From: Sipunculus nudus
Lineage: Eukaryota; Annelida; Sipuncula; Golfingiida; Sipunculidae
Assembly: GCA_026874595.1 (NCBI GenBank)
Contig: CM049313.1
Location: forward strand, 52,689,659 to 52,753,658
Direction: 5' to 3'
Length of the DNA stretch: 64,000 nt
A program made the translations under genes and the position numbers. Shown here in pieces: positions 35,285-48,231 of this stretch (positions within the stretch are counted from its first letter, which is position 1; the number at the start of each line of letters is the position of its first letter). The notes under the pieces were generated by a model. The model worked only from the letters and a program-made list of their open reading frames with translations. It ran no database searches and was not told where the DNA came from.

Positions 35285-35471
35285 AAGTTTGTATTAAATA
35301 GTAATAGACCCAAGTAATAATAACGTTCCTTGTAATTGAAATCAAGTAATAAACCACATATCTGGCTAGGTTTATGGACTCGAAAATAGTAGAAAACAGT
35401 TATCCGAAGAGTATTCGTCATTGTAAAGATAAATTAATGAAAAAAAATGATCTTCTGTTGGCTTGCATATA

Positions 35472-36102
35472 CAGTAGAGCGCCGTATTTCTGAATGCCAA
35501 ATTTTCCGAAAATTCGTTTTTCCGAAAATTTGAATAGGGAAGCGAAAAATTTATTCGTATTTCCGAAATATATTTCAAGTATGTAAAAACCTAAAATGAG
35601 TATTGTAATTTCGAGTCACAAGGCCTGCGGATAATGTGTTAAGCCCAGTGGTGACCCTAATCAATTAGTTCTGGGCCGATGTTGTCGCTGGGGCAAAGGT
35701 GTGAAAACTACAGCTAGCCCCGCAACGCTCGGCCCCCTCTACCCCTAGCAAGCGACCGGCAATTTATCCAAGAGCACTTGTTTGTTATCAATCACATCTC
35801 GTTTGTACTCAAGCAAGTACATGTCGTCAGCTTTGGACAGGATGTCATGCCAAATGACTGAGCAGTTTAGTCGCGTCAGCATTGGTGAGGTATAATTCAT
35901 GAAACGCTTTGGCTCGAGCAGCTTTTATATGTCCTGGTCTTCAATAACGTAGTTCGATAAGAAACACCGGGTAAAATGGCATTAAGTTTATCATTAACTG
36001 TCGTACTAATTTGCGCTAGACCCTTGTCCGCTTTTCCGAATGCTCGTTTTTACGAACAAAAGGCTTGTCCCCCGACGCTTTCGGAAAAATGGCGCTCTAC
36101 TG
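35472..36102. mobile_element. pogo-like non-autonomous element, 631 bp
   Basis: It starts CAGTAGAGCGCCGTATTTC and ends GGCGCTCTACTG, a 12-bp exact terminal inverted repeat, with TA on each side (35470-35471 and 36103-36104). TTTCCGAAAATTCG-type repeats follow the left end and are echoed inverted at the right end. On the minus strand a stop-free stretch near 35870-35770 (WHDILSKADDMYLL) might be a coding relic, but I cannot assign it. Confidence 0.75.
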
Positions 36103-36104
36103 TA

Positions 36105-36980
36105 TATAATAACTCTTACATGTCGGCTTCAATCCACGTGACCTTACGTTGGCCATAATGAATTGCCTAAAAGGACAAATACGCAGTCATCTGGTATATT
36201 GCCAGCCATAACCACTGCAACATAAGCTAAAGCCATATAATATCCTTTAACGTATATATTTATTTCTGACACACTCATCCTTTTGTCCCATGTCTGTTAT
36301 CCAGTATTTTTAGCCAACGGGACTCGGCAAGCCATAAAATATGCATTATTCTGCCTAAATCCTTCAAACAATACACAATTACTTAAATTAAATCCAGTTC
36401 AATGTGAAACGCGACTGAGCATACGTTTCTTTATATTTAGCCACTTTTGAAGTAAATAAGTGACTGATGTAACCAGACCACAACATCAAAAGCACGGTTT
36501 ATTAACTTCATACCTGTACCGGTGATTACGTAAGTACGATAGTTGTCAAAGGAGACAAAGGAACAAAGGTACAAGGTGTCATACTAGACTGAGTAGTTTA
36601 AATAGTCACACAGCGCACTGGTGAGGTCATTTCGAACAGGTTATTTGGAATACATCTTTAAAATGGAATGAGCTTCAATACGTTCTGTATTGCGCTCTCA
36701 TGCCAATAAATGTACAAGGTAAAAATACATCCAGAGGTTATATTTAAGACGAAAACAAACGATACGAGGTGCAGAAATATTGGAATATTTTCAGCCAGAC
36801 GATCTTTCATAAATTAATGCAAAAGATACGGGTAAACTGGTGTTTACAGGCCAATTTTCGCAATTAGAATTCTTTTAAATGTTATCTATATTTGTTCACT
36901 TTTCTTTAGTGCAGATTGCTTATCAAAATAATAATACAGATCTGGCAGATCTTTATTTTACGATATTGGAAATCACTATC
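36105..36980. other. Non-coding stretch
   Basis: I see nothing identifiable. Confidence 0.45.
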
Positions 36981-37270
36981 AGGTACGGAGCCCGGGAGAC
37001 GACATTGTGAAAAGTATTTATTAATTCGTGCGGACGAATCACTAATTCGTGCGCACGAACTAATAATCCGTGCGCCTGAATTAATTTATATTTTTTCCAC
37101 CTTGGAAATATTTTTTCACACCTAGTAATTCCTGCGCACGAATTACTAATTCGTGCGCACGGATTTGTAATTCGTGAGCCCTGACTAGTAATTCGTGCGC
37201 ACGAATTACTAATACATGCGCACGAATTAATAAAACATTTCACTATGTTGTCTCCCCGGGCTCCTTACCT
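36981..37270. mobile_element. Foldback element with TTCGTGCGCACGAA units, 290 bp
   Basis: Outer inverted repeats read AGGTACGGAGCCCGGGAGAC on the left and, inverted, AGGTAAGGAGCCCGGGGAG on the right, continuing through ACAT.GTGAAA to TTATTAATTCGTGCG. The interior is about nine copies of AATTCGTGCGCACGAATTA or decayed forms, each itself a palindrome. There is no coding. No clear target duplication is seen (flanks CTATC and TCGGC). It is a MITE-like foldback element. Confidence 0.75.
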
Positions 37271-38110
37271 TCGGCTTCATCTGTGCCAGATATTTTCAGC
37301 TTGGAAATGCCATACACATTAATATACATGGACATCAGGGGTTTGTATATGCTCTAAAATATATATTCCACAGCCAATTAGTAAGTACTTCCAGCACATT
37401 TCATGTGTGGCTTTCAACTTATGTGGCTTGATACTCGTGTGGTTCCAAACTGAAACATCATTCTAGTTACTACACAAATATATGTACTTTTTTCCATTTT
37501 ATCCATTAAATGCAGAAATTAAAGTTTGCAGATTATTACTTATTGCATGTGCCTGTGTGTATGCCAAAAGAGAGAGAGACAGAGAGACAGAGACAGAGCC
37601 AGAAGCAAAGAGATATAAGTAAGGGAGCATTTAGACTCTACGTAAATTGAATAATTAAGATGAGAGGTATAAAGAGAGAAAGATAGAAAGAATCAGGCGC
37701 TATGAGTGGGGGGGGGGGGGGGGGGGATTGCTGATGTATTTTGTCGGAGCCCGGCAGGCCAAACGGGAAACATTTAAACAATTTGGAAATGCGGAAGACG
37801 AGTTTAGTTTTGCGTTTACAAATGTATTGTTTTTTTATCCGGAGGTTGAACAAAAAGAGGAAAAAAATAACACTTTAAAGCAGACCTCTCATTCAATTTT
37901 TAATGTTAGTTCACAACTATATAAGTTTAATCAATAGGGGTTAGATAATATAGTAGACACGTTCATTTTTGTAGCTATATGTAGTAGTTTGCAACTCATA
38001 ACTAGCATCCTAGAGGGTCAATAGGAATAATGAAGAAACTTTGTATTGTTTTCATTGTTGTAAAGTTTTGAATCCGAATAATAGCTTGAATTACTGAAGA
38101 TCAATTTATT
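37271..38110. other. Non-coding stretch with poly-G and GA-rich tracts
   Basis: A GA-rich patch lies at 37568-37600 and a G homopolymer at 37708-37726. No gene is supported. Confidence 0.5.
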
Positions 38111-38189
38111 TTTGTTAATATGTATTTATATATATACTCTCACAAAACTATTGTTCCATTATGAATTCCCGCTTGTGATATATTTTCAT

Positions 38190-38297
38190 TTATTATGCAC
38201 ATATATATATATATATATATATACATATATATATTTTTATCTTTTATTATATACATATCTTTCATCTATTATATACATAATTATATGTATATATATG

Positions 38298-38359
<62 letters not shown>
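38190..38359. repeat. Interrupted (AT)n microsatellites
   Basis: AT runs lie at about 38202-38222 and 38310-38358, with variant TATATG and TTTTATC interruptions between them. Confidence 0.95.
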
Positions 38360-38360
<1 letters not shown>

Positions 38361-38456
38361 CAAGGGGGCAGAAACGTTCTTGCACTTCCTCAAAATATTC
38401 CTCACTGAGCCCCTTGAAAGAATAAAGGAGCATTGAGACTCTATGTAAGTTGAATA

Positions 38457-38458
<2 letters not shown>

Positions 38459-38529
<71 letters not shown>
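38459..38529. repeat. (GA)n microsatellite
   Basis: This is a pure GA tract of about 70 bp. Confidence 0.95.
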
Positions 38530-38533
<4 letters not shown>

Positions 38534-39714
38534 CTGCACATTTTCAGGAAGGATATAAATATGATACACTTTACGAATGCAGAATTAAAACCGACCTTTG
38601 GGTTTAAATCGGAATTTCAAGCACGCCGGAGCGTCTCAATACGTTAGAACCTGAAAATGTTCCATTAAAACACACCATCTGCCCTGCTAATGTTTAATGT
38701 TAAGAATATTCAATGCTTCTGGACACAAAAAGAATTGTCCATCTATAGATTCTCCTTTTTCATGAATTAATTTTTTGTTGCTTGTAAAGAGAACCTCGCT
38801 ATGTTGCTAATTTGTGTCATCATCCCGAATCGTAAAAGGAATTTTTAATTTTTGGAAAATTGACTGTGGATTGTGGATTGTGTTAAGTATATGACCCATT
38901 TAGATATTGAGTCTTATCATAATATATTTCATGTCAATCTCGCAAAATTCAACGTTTCTCAAATGGTATTTTTTTTAGCAATATCGCACAACATATTTAG
39001 TCCGTACACAAATAAATTTGTCGGTGTGACCTAATGAACGGCCTGTCTTAAACGGCTGTTTTAGGTAAAGGGACTACAATATATATCTGAAACTTTAAGC
39101 ACTAAAACTGCCCCAGGAAAACCGATATTGATGAACACATTATTCCTGAGCTGACTAGTCATATTTATCTGAATCATTTTCAGGCCACCATGCATTATGT
39201 ACCTTGATCATAATTACACAGCTGTAATTATAAGTCGCTCTTCTTAGCATTACACGCTACGTGCCACATCACGGTGTCTTAAATATCGCTAAGGATGCTT
39301 GGCTAATACGAAGGCAAAGCCACGATGCTAGCCTATTCAGCTGGTATTAATATTGTTGGTTGTTTTTTGGGTATTATACCTATTCTAACATGCACTTTTC
39401 AGGTTGTATATACGATACGGTGAAACCTGGACATGATATCATGTGTGATGAAACTAATTTAAACGACAATACATAAGTACTGCTGCCATGGGATATGTAA
39501 CCTTAGGATCTGAGAAAAATGATAATTTTTCTGGTAAAAAAGTCAAGCGTATCAACCTGACATATAGGACGCCTGCACGTGATGAAAATGAACGTGGTAA
39601 CAAAAGAAACCTAAATATACCTTAGCGTAGGTATCATGTTCATATTTTGTCAATGGAAAGGATAAAATAATAATAATTATATCCTGAATATTAATACGCA
39701 CGATTTATATTTTC

Positions 39715-39758
<44 letters not shown>

Positions 39759-40338
39759 ATACCCGCCGACTATGAATGAATGTTTATATATTACCGCACA
39801 CAGCCTGTAATTAATTAATCAAATAATACTATTATTTATAATAACTGTTTATTATTTTATTTTGTAATATTATAATAATAAATAAATAAACAAAATTATT
39901 ATTATTATAAATAATTATTATGTATTTGCTATATATATTCTGTGTTAAGCTTATAAATTTTTATCTCTGCAAATATTCAGCTTGGTCCAAGTAAACTCAG
40001 ACTTTCTTAGTACGAAAGCAAAAATATATAGAAGGGTTGAAAAACTGAACCGACGAAAGCGATTCCGAAGACTCTGTGGCATTAAAGGGCCATTAATGGC
40101 CCATGTGTCACAACGGACGGCCAACAGACATATTCATCAGGGGACAAAGGTCGTAATTAATCATGCTCTTGAAAGAACCTTCAAAGGTAATGTTTTACCA
40201 ATCGGCCTGTGATGTAACAACAAAGAAACTTTCATCTTAGTAATTTTCAATGCGGGTAAAGGACATAAATTATAAAACTGGTCCCAGAACCACGCTTCCT
40301 CAATGATCCGTCTATTATACTGGTCATGAATGTTAAAG

Positions 40339-40342
<4 letters not shown>
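38530..40342. other. Non-coding stretch with a (GT)n tract
   Basis: An (AT)n-(GT)n compound tract lies at 39715-39757. No gene is supported; the 76-codon frame at 39982-40212 has no recognisable motif. Confidence 0.5.

Positions 40343-40401
<59 letters not shown>
40343..40401. repeat. (AT)n microsatellite
   Basis: This is a pure AT tract of about 58 bp. Confidence 0.95.
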
Positions 40402-40403
<2 letters not shown>

Positions 40404-41884
40404 GCTAAAAAATTAATTATATGATGCTTACGGTTGAAATCAAAGAAAATATGGTAGTGCATGTGTCTGAAAGAACACTCCAAAGGATTGGCAAGTTGCC
40501 AAACATCCGGTAACCTGAAGCTGGGTAAGAAATGTGAGGTACAGTAAGAGAAGAAATTTGCAAAAAGTGGGGATTAATTAACTGACTTAGGCCACACCAG
40601 CAAAATAATATAGTGACTGTCCTGAAAGGTAACGAGTACTTTCTGTGTATTCCAACGAGGCTGGTTAACTATTGCGCAGGAGGAAAATCCACAGAGACAG
40701 CATCGCCTGGTGGCCAAACCTGACGGACAACCGCGGTTTCAGGCAGCGGTTATAGTGGAGGGAATAGATGAGCATATACAGCCTAACCGCTGTATAGTAT
40801 GATGCGTTCTTAAGCCTCTTTATTTTATCAAGGATGCTGCTATCAGCTTAGAGACACTTATCCGTGACTGCAGCTCGTTTCATATATCTCGGCCAGGAGA
40901 CTTGGGTAATTACTGGATCACAAAAACACCCACTAACGTGCATCCAAAGAAACTAGAATAGCACGGAACATTTTTTTACTCTTGCTTTAGTTATTTCGTG
41001 ATATAACAAAGAGGTTATAAAAAGCTATTGAAGCAAGCGCAATTTCTGAAAGAGACTATTAACTTGTCCATTACGCGTTTAAAATATTTAGTATACCTAC
41101 GGATTTTATGAGGAAGCATTTATTTTCTTTTCCCCGAAAGCTTTTATTCTGAAGAACAATGTGTGATGCATCTGTTTCTTTTTTGCCAGAAAAAGATAGA
41201 GTTTAGATTGTAAAAATGAAGCCCATTAAATTAAAGCCCCCCCCCCCCCGGCCAACACACACAAACAAACAAAATCGCACTATTATTAGTTGTAATAGAT
41301 CTTTATACCGTCCATCAACACAGCCGGGAGATTGCAGGTGGCTTTCACCGCTCAGTTATCACACCATTCAATCACGTTTTGTCTTCGAAGTTCAGCTGCC
41401 TGGTTACTTCAAAGCTTTGATTCGGCGCGTGGGACAAAGACTTCATTAAACATAATGGCTTGCTTTGTTGAGTTGTTTGCCCGTATTTCTCTTTCTCCAT
41501 ATACTATATACAAATGCTCTACCGCTTCTCAAACCGTTTGTGGGGCACCATAAAGGGGGAATTTTTCATGAAGAGTTTGGACGACGTGCCTTAATCTTTT
41601 CGGGCACATCACCTCCGTTTATTTATGCCGTCAATCCAATACTTTCATTCATGGGGTTTTCTCATGACGACCGTCTATAACAGCAGTTACTTCTTTTCGA
41701 ATAAGCACATTTTTTGTAAGATTTTTGGTGAACTTTACATTTTAATTTAATTTATCGCTTTACATTTAATACGTAAAAAATGTTGGTCTTGTATCTTGTC
41801 ATGTTGATTGCGAACATGTTACTTGACTGTGTGCCTCTTGTCTGTTTGTCAAACTGCTTCCCTTTAAATCAAGTCAAGCCCCAG
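40402..41884. other. Non-coding stretch
   Basis: No gene is supported. A C homopolymer lies at 41237-41249. Short open frames at 41216-41680 overlap in several phases with no motif. Confidence 0.45.
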
Positions 41885-42215
41885 TTCGTCCAACGTCAAG
41901 GCAGCTATACGGACGAACCTGGAGAAACACGGATGACCCTGGACCGGACAATCACGGACATCCCCGGATGAACACGGACTGTCAAGGACTCACACGGACA
42001 ATTAAGGCAGAGCTAAGGCTGTACTTGGACCCTACAAGGCGGCTACACGGACCACCCCAAATGTCGCCGTTCCCCCGGACCGTCACGGACGAACACGGCA
42101 GTTTTGAACTTCCCAAAACTCCCGCCTCCCGGAGCCCCATAGACCTTCCTGGACGTTGAAGTGCAAACAAGGATCGTCGCGGACCACCACGGCGGCTACA
42201 CGGTTCTCACACCGG
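41885..42215 (+). repeat. CACGGAC-rich degenerate repeat
   Basis: The motif CACGGAC or CACGGNN recurs about ten times at irregular spacing (for example near 41929, 41955, 41972, 41993, 42038, 42084, 42092). TACACGG, GACC and CGGCGGC variants also occur, and the GC content is far above the surroundings. It looks like a decayed short-unit minisatellite. The open frames (about 63 codons) come from the absence of AT-rich stops. Confidence 0.6.
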
Positions 42216-44352
42216 ATCGTGCCGGATGTGATCTGTGTTGACCCGCACCTATATGGGAAATGGGGCTTAATGCCAAATCCGGTCTTAATGTAGAATCATT
42301 TTGGAATTGATTACGATCCAGATGTACACTTTGGATTCATGTTTCCTTGGGGGACTGCCCTTCTGGATCCTGCGTTATCGCTTCAAATCGGGATATTAAT
42401 TATCTGTTCCCAGCTAGTCAATCATAACGTCATTTAAATATTGCTCACCGACACCTTGGCAACAAAGATTATGCAATTTTCACTGATGATTTTTTTATCA
42501 CAGAAAATTAATATCTCAAAGTGACCTAGATGCTGGTTCAAAATATTGTGTAAACTTTAGAAGCCCGCTCCAAGCGCAGATAAATCTATCAGACTCAGTA
42601 AAGATAAATAAATAGTGATTTTGAAAAAAAATTTGCATAAATCTGCACTATTAGTGAAATTCAAAATTCTTTGTAGACGTTTTCAAACCCACACTTAGCC
42701 CTAAAGTATAACATAAACATAACCAAACATAGACAAGAAAGAAAAGAGAATAAGCATTTTGTGATTTTGTAAATGCGTGCATAAATTTGCATAATTAATG
42801 CATTTAAAAATTCTGATCTAGCCCTATAAAAAAAAACAAATAAAATCAAATTTGGTCACGACCATACCTAGCCCTTTCTGATAAACGAAACAAAATTGGT
42901 AAAAAAAAAAAGAGGAGAGGCAATTTTAGTGAACGGAAGCCGGACAGCCATGGTAGAAACTCATCGGACCTATGGCTGAACGAGCTAAAAAGGTACCACC
43001 TAGAAACCCGGCTTTAAAGCTACCGACGGATTATCTGAGATTACCCTTTGAAAATTAAAAAAAAATTACACGGGAACCAAGATTTTTCATGGACAAGTGA
43101 CTTATTTCGAATTCTCCGCACACGCTAACACAAATTTAATTCTAATAATCGGACTATGTCGATAGTCTCGAATATATTCAGATCTGTTGGAAGCTCCACC
43201 AACTGAATAATAATAAGCGTGTTTTCATTAATATAATTTTACACTTTGACCTCATTTGGAATACGGGGCGGCGGCGGGCGGGGGCGCTATTCCTGGTGCA
43301 AATTTTTTATTCTTTTTTTTTAATTTATTCTTTTATTTTTTAATTTTGTAAAATGTCGGTCATTGCATTGGGTGGATGGTTTATGTTGTCTCAAATTTAA
43401 AATTAAACTTAAATGAAACCAAGACAGTTTTATGTCAGTAAATTCCCACGATTTTTCCTTCGCACCTAAATAAAAAAAATAAAAAAAAATACTGTTTAGC
43501 GAAGGTGCTGATAGGTAAAACTATAGAAAACAATAGGTAGGCGTGTTGACTGGAATGGGAATACATCTACTTCGCCTGCTGAAATGTTGGCTATATTTAC
43601 AGTTTACGTACCGTTTCAAAACATATCTGATTCTCATGTACCTGTCACAGAATGCAAAACTAATATTTCCTGAATTATATTTTACCTTTGTGGATATTTC
43701 TCTCCTGTACATGACTTGGTGTAATAAATTTTATTTAGGCCATTTTAGGTATAGCAGTCTTGACTGATTGCTGTCTAGTGCAGCAATGCCAGCTTAGTCC
43801 ATCTTAAAATCGGAACAGAGTGTTGTTTGCATGCTTATTAGTCCGTGTATTATGTTTCTTAGCTCTCCCTGTGTCCGGTAGGTAAACGGAAAAGCCTTTG
43901 AAGGTATAGATCAATTTTGTAACATGTACCGCACTTAGCGGTTTCCATGGAAACGACTAGGGACTTAATAACATATATTATAAGATCATATCGACTCCAG
44001 AGTTCCTTTCTTATATAATCTAATTGAATACTTTAATACAAAATTAATGTTAGAGAGTAAAACATTTTTGGACTCCCAACAAAATAAACACATATCATGA
44101 ACAACTAATACACGAGAGAATAATCAGATTTTGATTATGTGTTTCACAGATAGAATCCGTGGTGTATTTACAATTGCATGTTGTTCCTTGATAATATAAT
44201 AATACCCCGTTTTATCCAGGTATCTACATACATTAACTATGAAAAACGCATATAAATGTCTGTTATTAAATGTTTGTCTATACCTGAACTAAGGTTATGG
44301 TTGTTTTAACCATCGCAAGTAACACGACGCCAATATTAAATTTGTCCGACTT
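42216..44352. other. Non-coding stretch with a G-rich patch
   Basis: GGGGCGGCGGCGGGCGGGGG at about 43265-43284 could form a G-quadruplex. A/T-rich slippage-prone runs follow at 43309-43345 and 43470-43492. No gene is supported. Confidence 0.45.
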
Positions 44353-44790
44353 GTTACGGGTTGACATAAAAGGGGACCTAACTGTCTGGCTAGTGAAGCT
44401 TGCTTTTCTGCCGAAGCGGTTGGAACGCCGGACATGTGCGCACCCAACATCGGTTCGAAACCGGGATCGGCCCAAAATTTTCCCCTGAACAATTTGTCTT
44501 CATAAGAAAATGGGGGCTCGTCCAACGTGACGGTAAACTTTGTTGCCCAGGGAATAAGCTCACCAAAGTGTGACTCCTGGGATAATTAGTCTTGTTCTAA
44601 AAGCAGAACGCTCTCAAGAGGGGGTGTGTTACGGGGTGACATAAAAGCGGACCGAACTGTCTCGCTAGTGAAGCTTGCTTTTCTAGCGAAGCGGTTGGTA
44701 CGCTGGACTTGTGCGCCACCGACATGGGTTCGAATCCCAGATCGCCCTAGTATTTTCCCCTGAACAATTTGTATTCGTAACAGACTGCAG
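44353..44790 (+). repeat. Two tandem tRNA-derived units
   Basis: Units start GTTACGGG at 44353 and 44628 (275 bp apart) and match the array at 30080-30780. The second unit keeps TAGCGAAGCGG and GGTTCGAATCC (44727-44737); the first has a decayed A-box (CTGCCGAAGCGG) and B-box (CGGTTCGAAACCG). Units end in AGATCGCCC or GGATCGGCCC followed by AATTTTCCCCTGA or a variant. Confidence 0.8.
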
Positions 44791-44937
44791 GCGTAAATAT
44801 GTTAACCAAGGCTTGGTGAATAAAAGATGTCATACTATAGCTTGACCTGACGGTTCTTCATGTAATTAATTAGATGACGTTAACCTGGGTATCAGAGTAA
44901 GGTCAAGATTTGAACAAGGTTATTTTATCCGCCAAAA

Positions 44938-47009
44938 CAGAGTTTTGCGGATCTTATGTTTTCAGTCGGACGCCGGCGCCGCCGCCGCATAGGTTTTCGG
45001 AGAACTCCTCCTTAACCATTGGGCGGATTTTATTTTAATTCGGGATTATGATCCGGTCACATGTGAACTGCTGCGCCCCCATTTTTGGTTGACCTCTGAT
45101 CTTTCCTCTCTGTCCAGCGTTCAGTTGTGCGTCTGTTTCCACACATAAACCCACATATCTCGGGAACCGTTTGACCGATCAGGATAAAAATTTTGCACAA
45201 ATGTAGCCCTTGGATAGCTTTATAACATACACTAAAAATGTTTGCGCCACCTGCAACCGTTTATGCAAACCGTCCATCTGTTCATCTGCCTTTGGATAAC
45301 ATCACTCATATATCTGCATTGGTTGGACTTACCCATCTGAAATTTTGCATGTGTATACATCCTGGATAGCTTTCCTGATTTTATAACAGGTGGCGCCACC
45401 TACATTCACGTTAATGTTGAAAACATCCTAGCTCATATCTCATGAACCGTCTGAACGATTGAATCTTTTGAATGATTATAGATCTCACATAGCTCTTCAT
45501 TATACGCAAAACTGGTGGCGCCACCTGCAACCATTTTTGCAAAGCGACCAACTGTTCATCTGCCTTTGGATAAAATCACTCATATTTTGGCAGTGGTTTG
45601 AATTATCCACCTGAAATTTTGCAGGTTTATATATCCTGGACAGCTTTCCTGATTTTATGACAGGTGGCGCCACCTACATTCACGTTAATGTTGCAGACAT
45701 CCAACCTCATATCTCGGGAACCGTTTGACCGATTGGGCCAAAATTTTGCATGTGTATACATCTTATACATCTTGGCTCTCTGGATTTTGTGGCAGGTGGC
45801 GCCAACTACATTTATGTTAACGCTGCAGACATCCGGGCTTATGTCTCAGGACTGTTTTGCTGTATCCTCCTGAAATTTTGAATGTGTATAGATCTCACAT
45901 AGCTTTTTATCATACACGAAACTGGAGGCGCCACCTGCAACCATTTTTGCACAGCGTCCGTCTGTGTGTCTGCCATTGGCTAAAATCCCTCATATCTCAG
46001 TAGTGGTTTGACTGATCTGCCTTAAATGTTGCATGTTTATACATCTTGGATAGCTTTCTCGATTTTGTGGCAAGTGGCGCCACCTACATTTATTTTTTCG
46101 CTGCAGACATTTAGGCTTATATCTTACATAGCTTTTAGATATACACAAGACTGGTGGGGCTACCTGCCACCATTTTTGCACAGCGTCCTTCTGTTTGTCT
46201 GCTGTCGGATAAAATCACTCATATACAAGTAGTGGTTTGACTTATCTGCCTAAATTTTGCATATGTATACTACTTGGACAGCTTTCTAGAGTTTGTGGTA
46301 GGTGGCGCGACCTACATACACATTTCGGTAGACTGGTACCCAGCTCTATTATGGAACCGCTGCTCTAGGCCAACTACAGAGACAGGCGTACTACGTCATC
46401 TTAGGTACTCCCGACAGACTGGTTCCAACTCCAGTATGTATAATATATGATAAAATAAGCATTTCGTTTGCTCAGAGAAGTTGCCAAAGTTGGGCGTACA
46501 TTTCTTGTGACATTTATGATAAGAAAAATGGATATTGTTAATAAACCAATGTCACCTTCAGTGGAATATCAAAGATTCAATATATCGTATTATCTATACA
46601 TCCATCATTCAGTTTTTGTGCAAAAACTCATTTTTTTTAATATTTGACAACTAGAAATAATAAAGAAAAGTAATTTTATAAGATATCTTCACGGATAATC
46701 AGCCAGGATCGCGTGAACGTCCATGACAATTGGTATGAGCGTGCATATTGGAGTTGGAACCAGTGTACAGGGAGGTCAAGAGTTGCAACTGGGCGTACTT
46801 AAGGCGGCGTTATACGCCTGTCTCTATGCTTGGCTGGGGGCCATAATAGAGCAGGGTACCAGTCTAACATTTCGGTTGCAGACATCCATGCCTATATGCA
46901 ACACACTTCACTCTATTTCCCCTTGCCATTCAATCCATGCCTCACTTCATCCGTCCCACTCTGATTTCGGCGGAAACACGTAGTCGTTTGTCGACTACCG
47001 GTATTCTAG
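44938..47009 (+). mobile_element. Helitron-like element, family A, copy 2
   Basis: It has the same 5' hairpin end (TCCGCCAAAAC...) after A at 44937, and the same 3' end: GTAGTCG-TTTGT-CGACTAC stem-loop (about 46980-46998), then CGGTATTCTAG ending at 47009, followed by T. The stem is longer and better paired than in copy 1. The GCGCCACC tandem core runs from about 45240 to 46310. Without the 538-bp insertion at 46329-46866 the element is about 1.53 kb, close to copy 1. Confidence 0.75.
46329..46866. mobile_element. Foldback/MULE-like element nested in the Helitron copy
   Basis: It begins TAGACTGGTACCC and ends GGGTACCAGTCTA. The arms of about 115-130 bp (46329-46442 and 46733-46866) match imperfectly, including CTCTATTATGG, GAGACAGGCGTA and a subterminal ACTGGTTCCAACTCCA block that echoes the tip. 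ACATTTCGG flanks it on both sides (46320-46328 and 46867-46875), a 9-bp target duplication. Copy 1 of the Helitron shows the empty site near 6214-6222. Long inverted repeats with a 9-bp duplication are typical of Mutator-like elements. No transposase is present. Confidence 0.85.
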
Positions 47010-47865
47010 TTTAGTTTTAGAATTCCTTCTCATGAGTGTCTTTTTGCACTGTACATTTATAAACTAGAATCAGATCTACATTTCAAAATAAAAAATCGCC
47101 CTTGGCCCCATTCTTGGAAAGGTGCATTTTTCGAGGCCCTACGCATCCGTCTTTATTCAGAAAACCGATTCTCTATTCAAAGAAGCCAGTTTATTTGATG
47201 CCGTTATATCAAGGAGATAACAGACTGTAATCTTGATATATAGTCAGATAATTTTATTTGTTCAATATATTTACTCCAGCTTTAAATCTCGATTCTTCAT
47301 TGTGTCTTTTAGAATTACCCTTTCAACAGTTACAAACTTAAGAGTCATTTAGTTTAATCTGAGAGGATTAACTTCTTTTCAGTTAGGGGGTAACCACGAA
47401 GATCTGTCAGGCTATCCGGGTTTGGTCTGAAATCGAGTTTCCATAACCGAGGGTAACTTGCAATGGAAGTGGATAACCTTTGACACCGGCATACAAAAAC
47501 AAAATATTATGTGTACTATATATTGCTAATGATCGCTTTGTTTTCATTAACTGATTTAATGTAACTACCTGTGACAAACACATACATCGTTTTCTTAATT
47601 TCTAAAACACTTTATATTTTAAACGTTTAAAATTTGCATTTGAAAATGGCCGACTGGTCCGAGTATTTGGATACCTTTATGGAGTGTCCGAGTTTGTTTA
47701 TAATTCGTCATGCAGGTTAATTAACTGCAACATGTGATGCCTGTCCATGCCCACCTCATTTATTGCCATAACATTTGTAGTATTTTAACGATTTGTGTTG
47801 GTTGAGGTTAACGCGTCCATTTATGCTGGCAAAATTAAATACATTTTACATCTGCAAAATTCCAA
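47010..47865. other. Non-coding stretch
   Basis: I see nothing identifiable. Confidence 0.45.
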
Positions 47866-48115
47866 TTCGGTTCAGTATTCCATGTCAGGGTAATCCACGA
47901 CTATTCTATCGTCAGCCACGCTCGGTGTACCGCGTATCTAACGATCCCCTTTGCTGGTCATACCACCGATTAACCCAAGAAAGACGCACTTGTTTGCCAG
48001 TGAACAAGGATCGTTTGGCACAGCCTTCTAACTATGCCTGCAGAGCTCATCCTTTGAGGGTGCGACCGTAAAAAAATCTCACAGTTTCTTGGTTAAGATT
48101 CGAGGATGTGTGCTC
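47866..48115 (-). mobile_element. SINE family S1 copy, minus strand
   Basis: The plus-strand text TGGTCATACCACCGATTAAC, CGCACTTGTTTGCCAGTGAA, GCCTGCAGAGCTCATCCTTT and GCGACCGTAAAAAAATCTCA is the inverse of consecutive S1 blocks at 14118-14330. The tRNA head is decayed (GTTAAGATTCGAGGATGT). A 92-codon frame over 47793-48071 runs through it and is not a gene. Confidence 0.7.
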
Positions 48116-48231
48116 TTGAAAGAAAGAAGGTAATGACAGCGTTCGAGTGGAAACGGCAGCCCAGGGTGCTTTTTCAGAGACGAAAATGAGATTTTTTTAG
48201 AACTATTACGCCATATATAATGACAGTCAGT

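Noticed and set aside
38281-38541. Ser-Leu repeat open frame
   Set aside because: It is translation of (GA)n and (AT)n tracts.
47793-48071. 92-codon open frame
   Set aside because: It is antisense to an S1 SINE copy, which explains its sequence.
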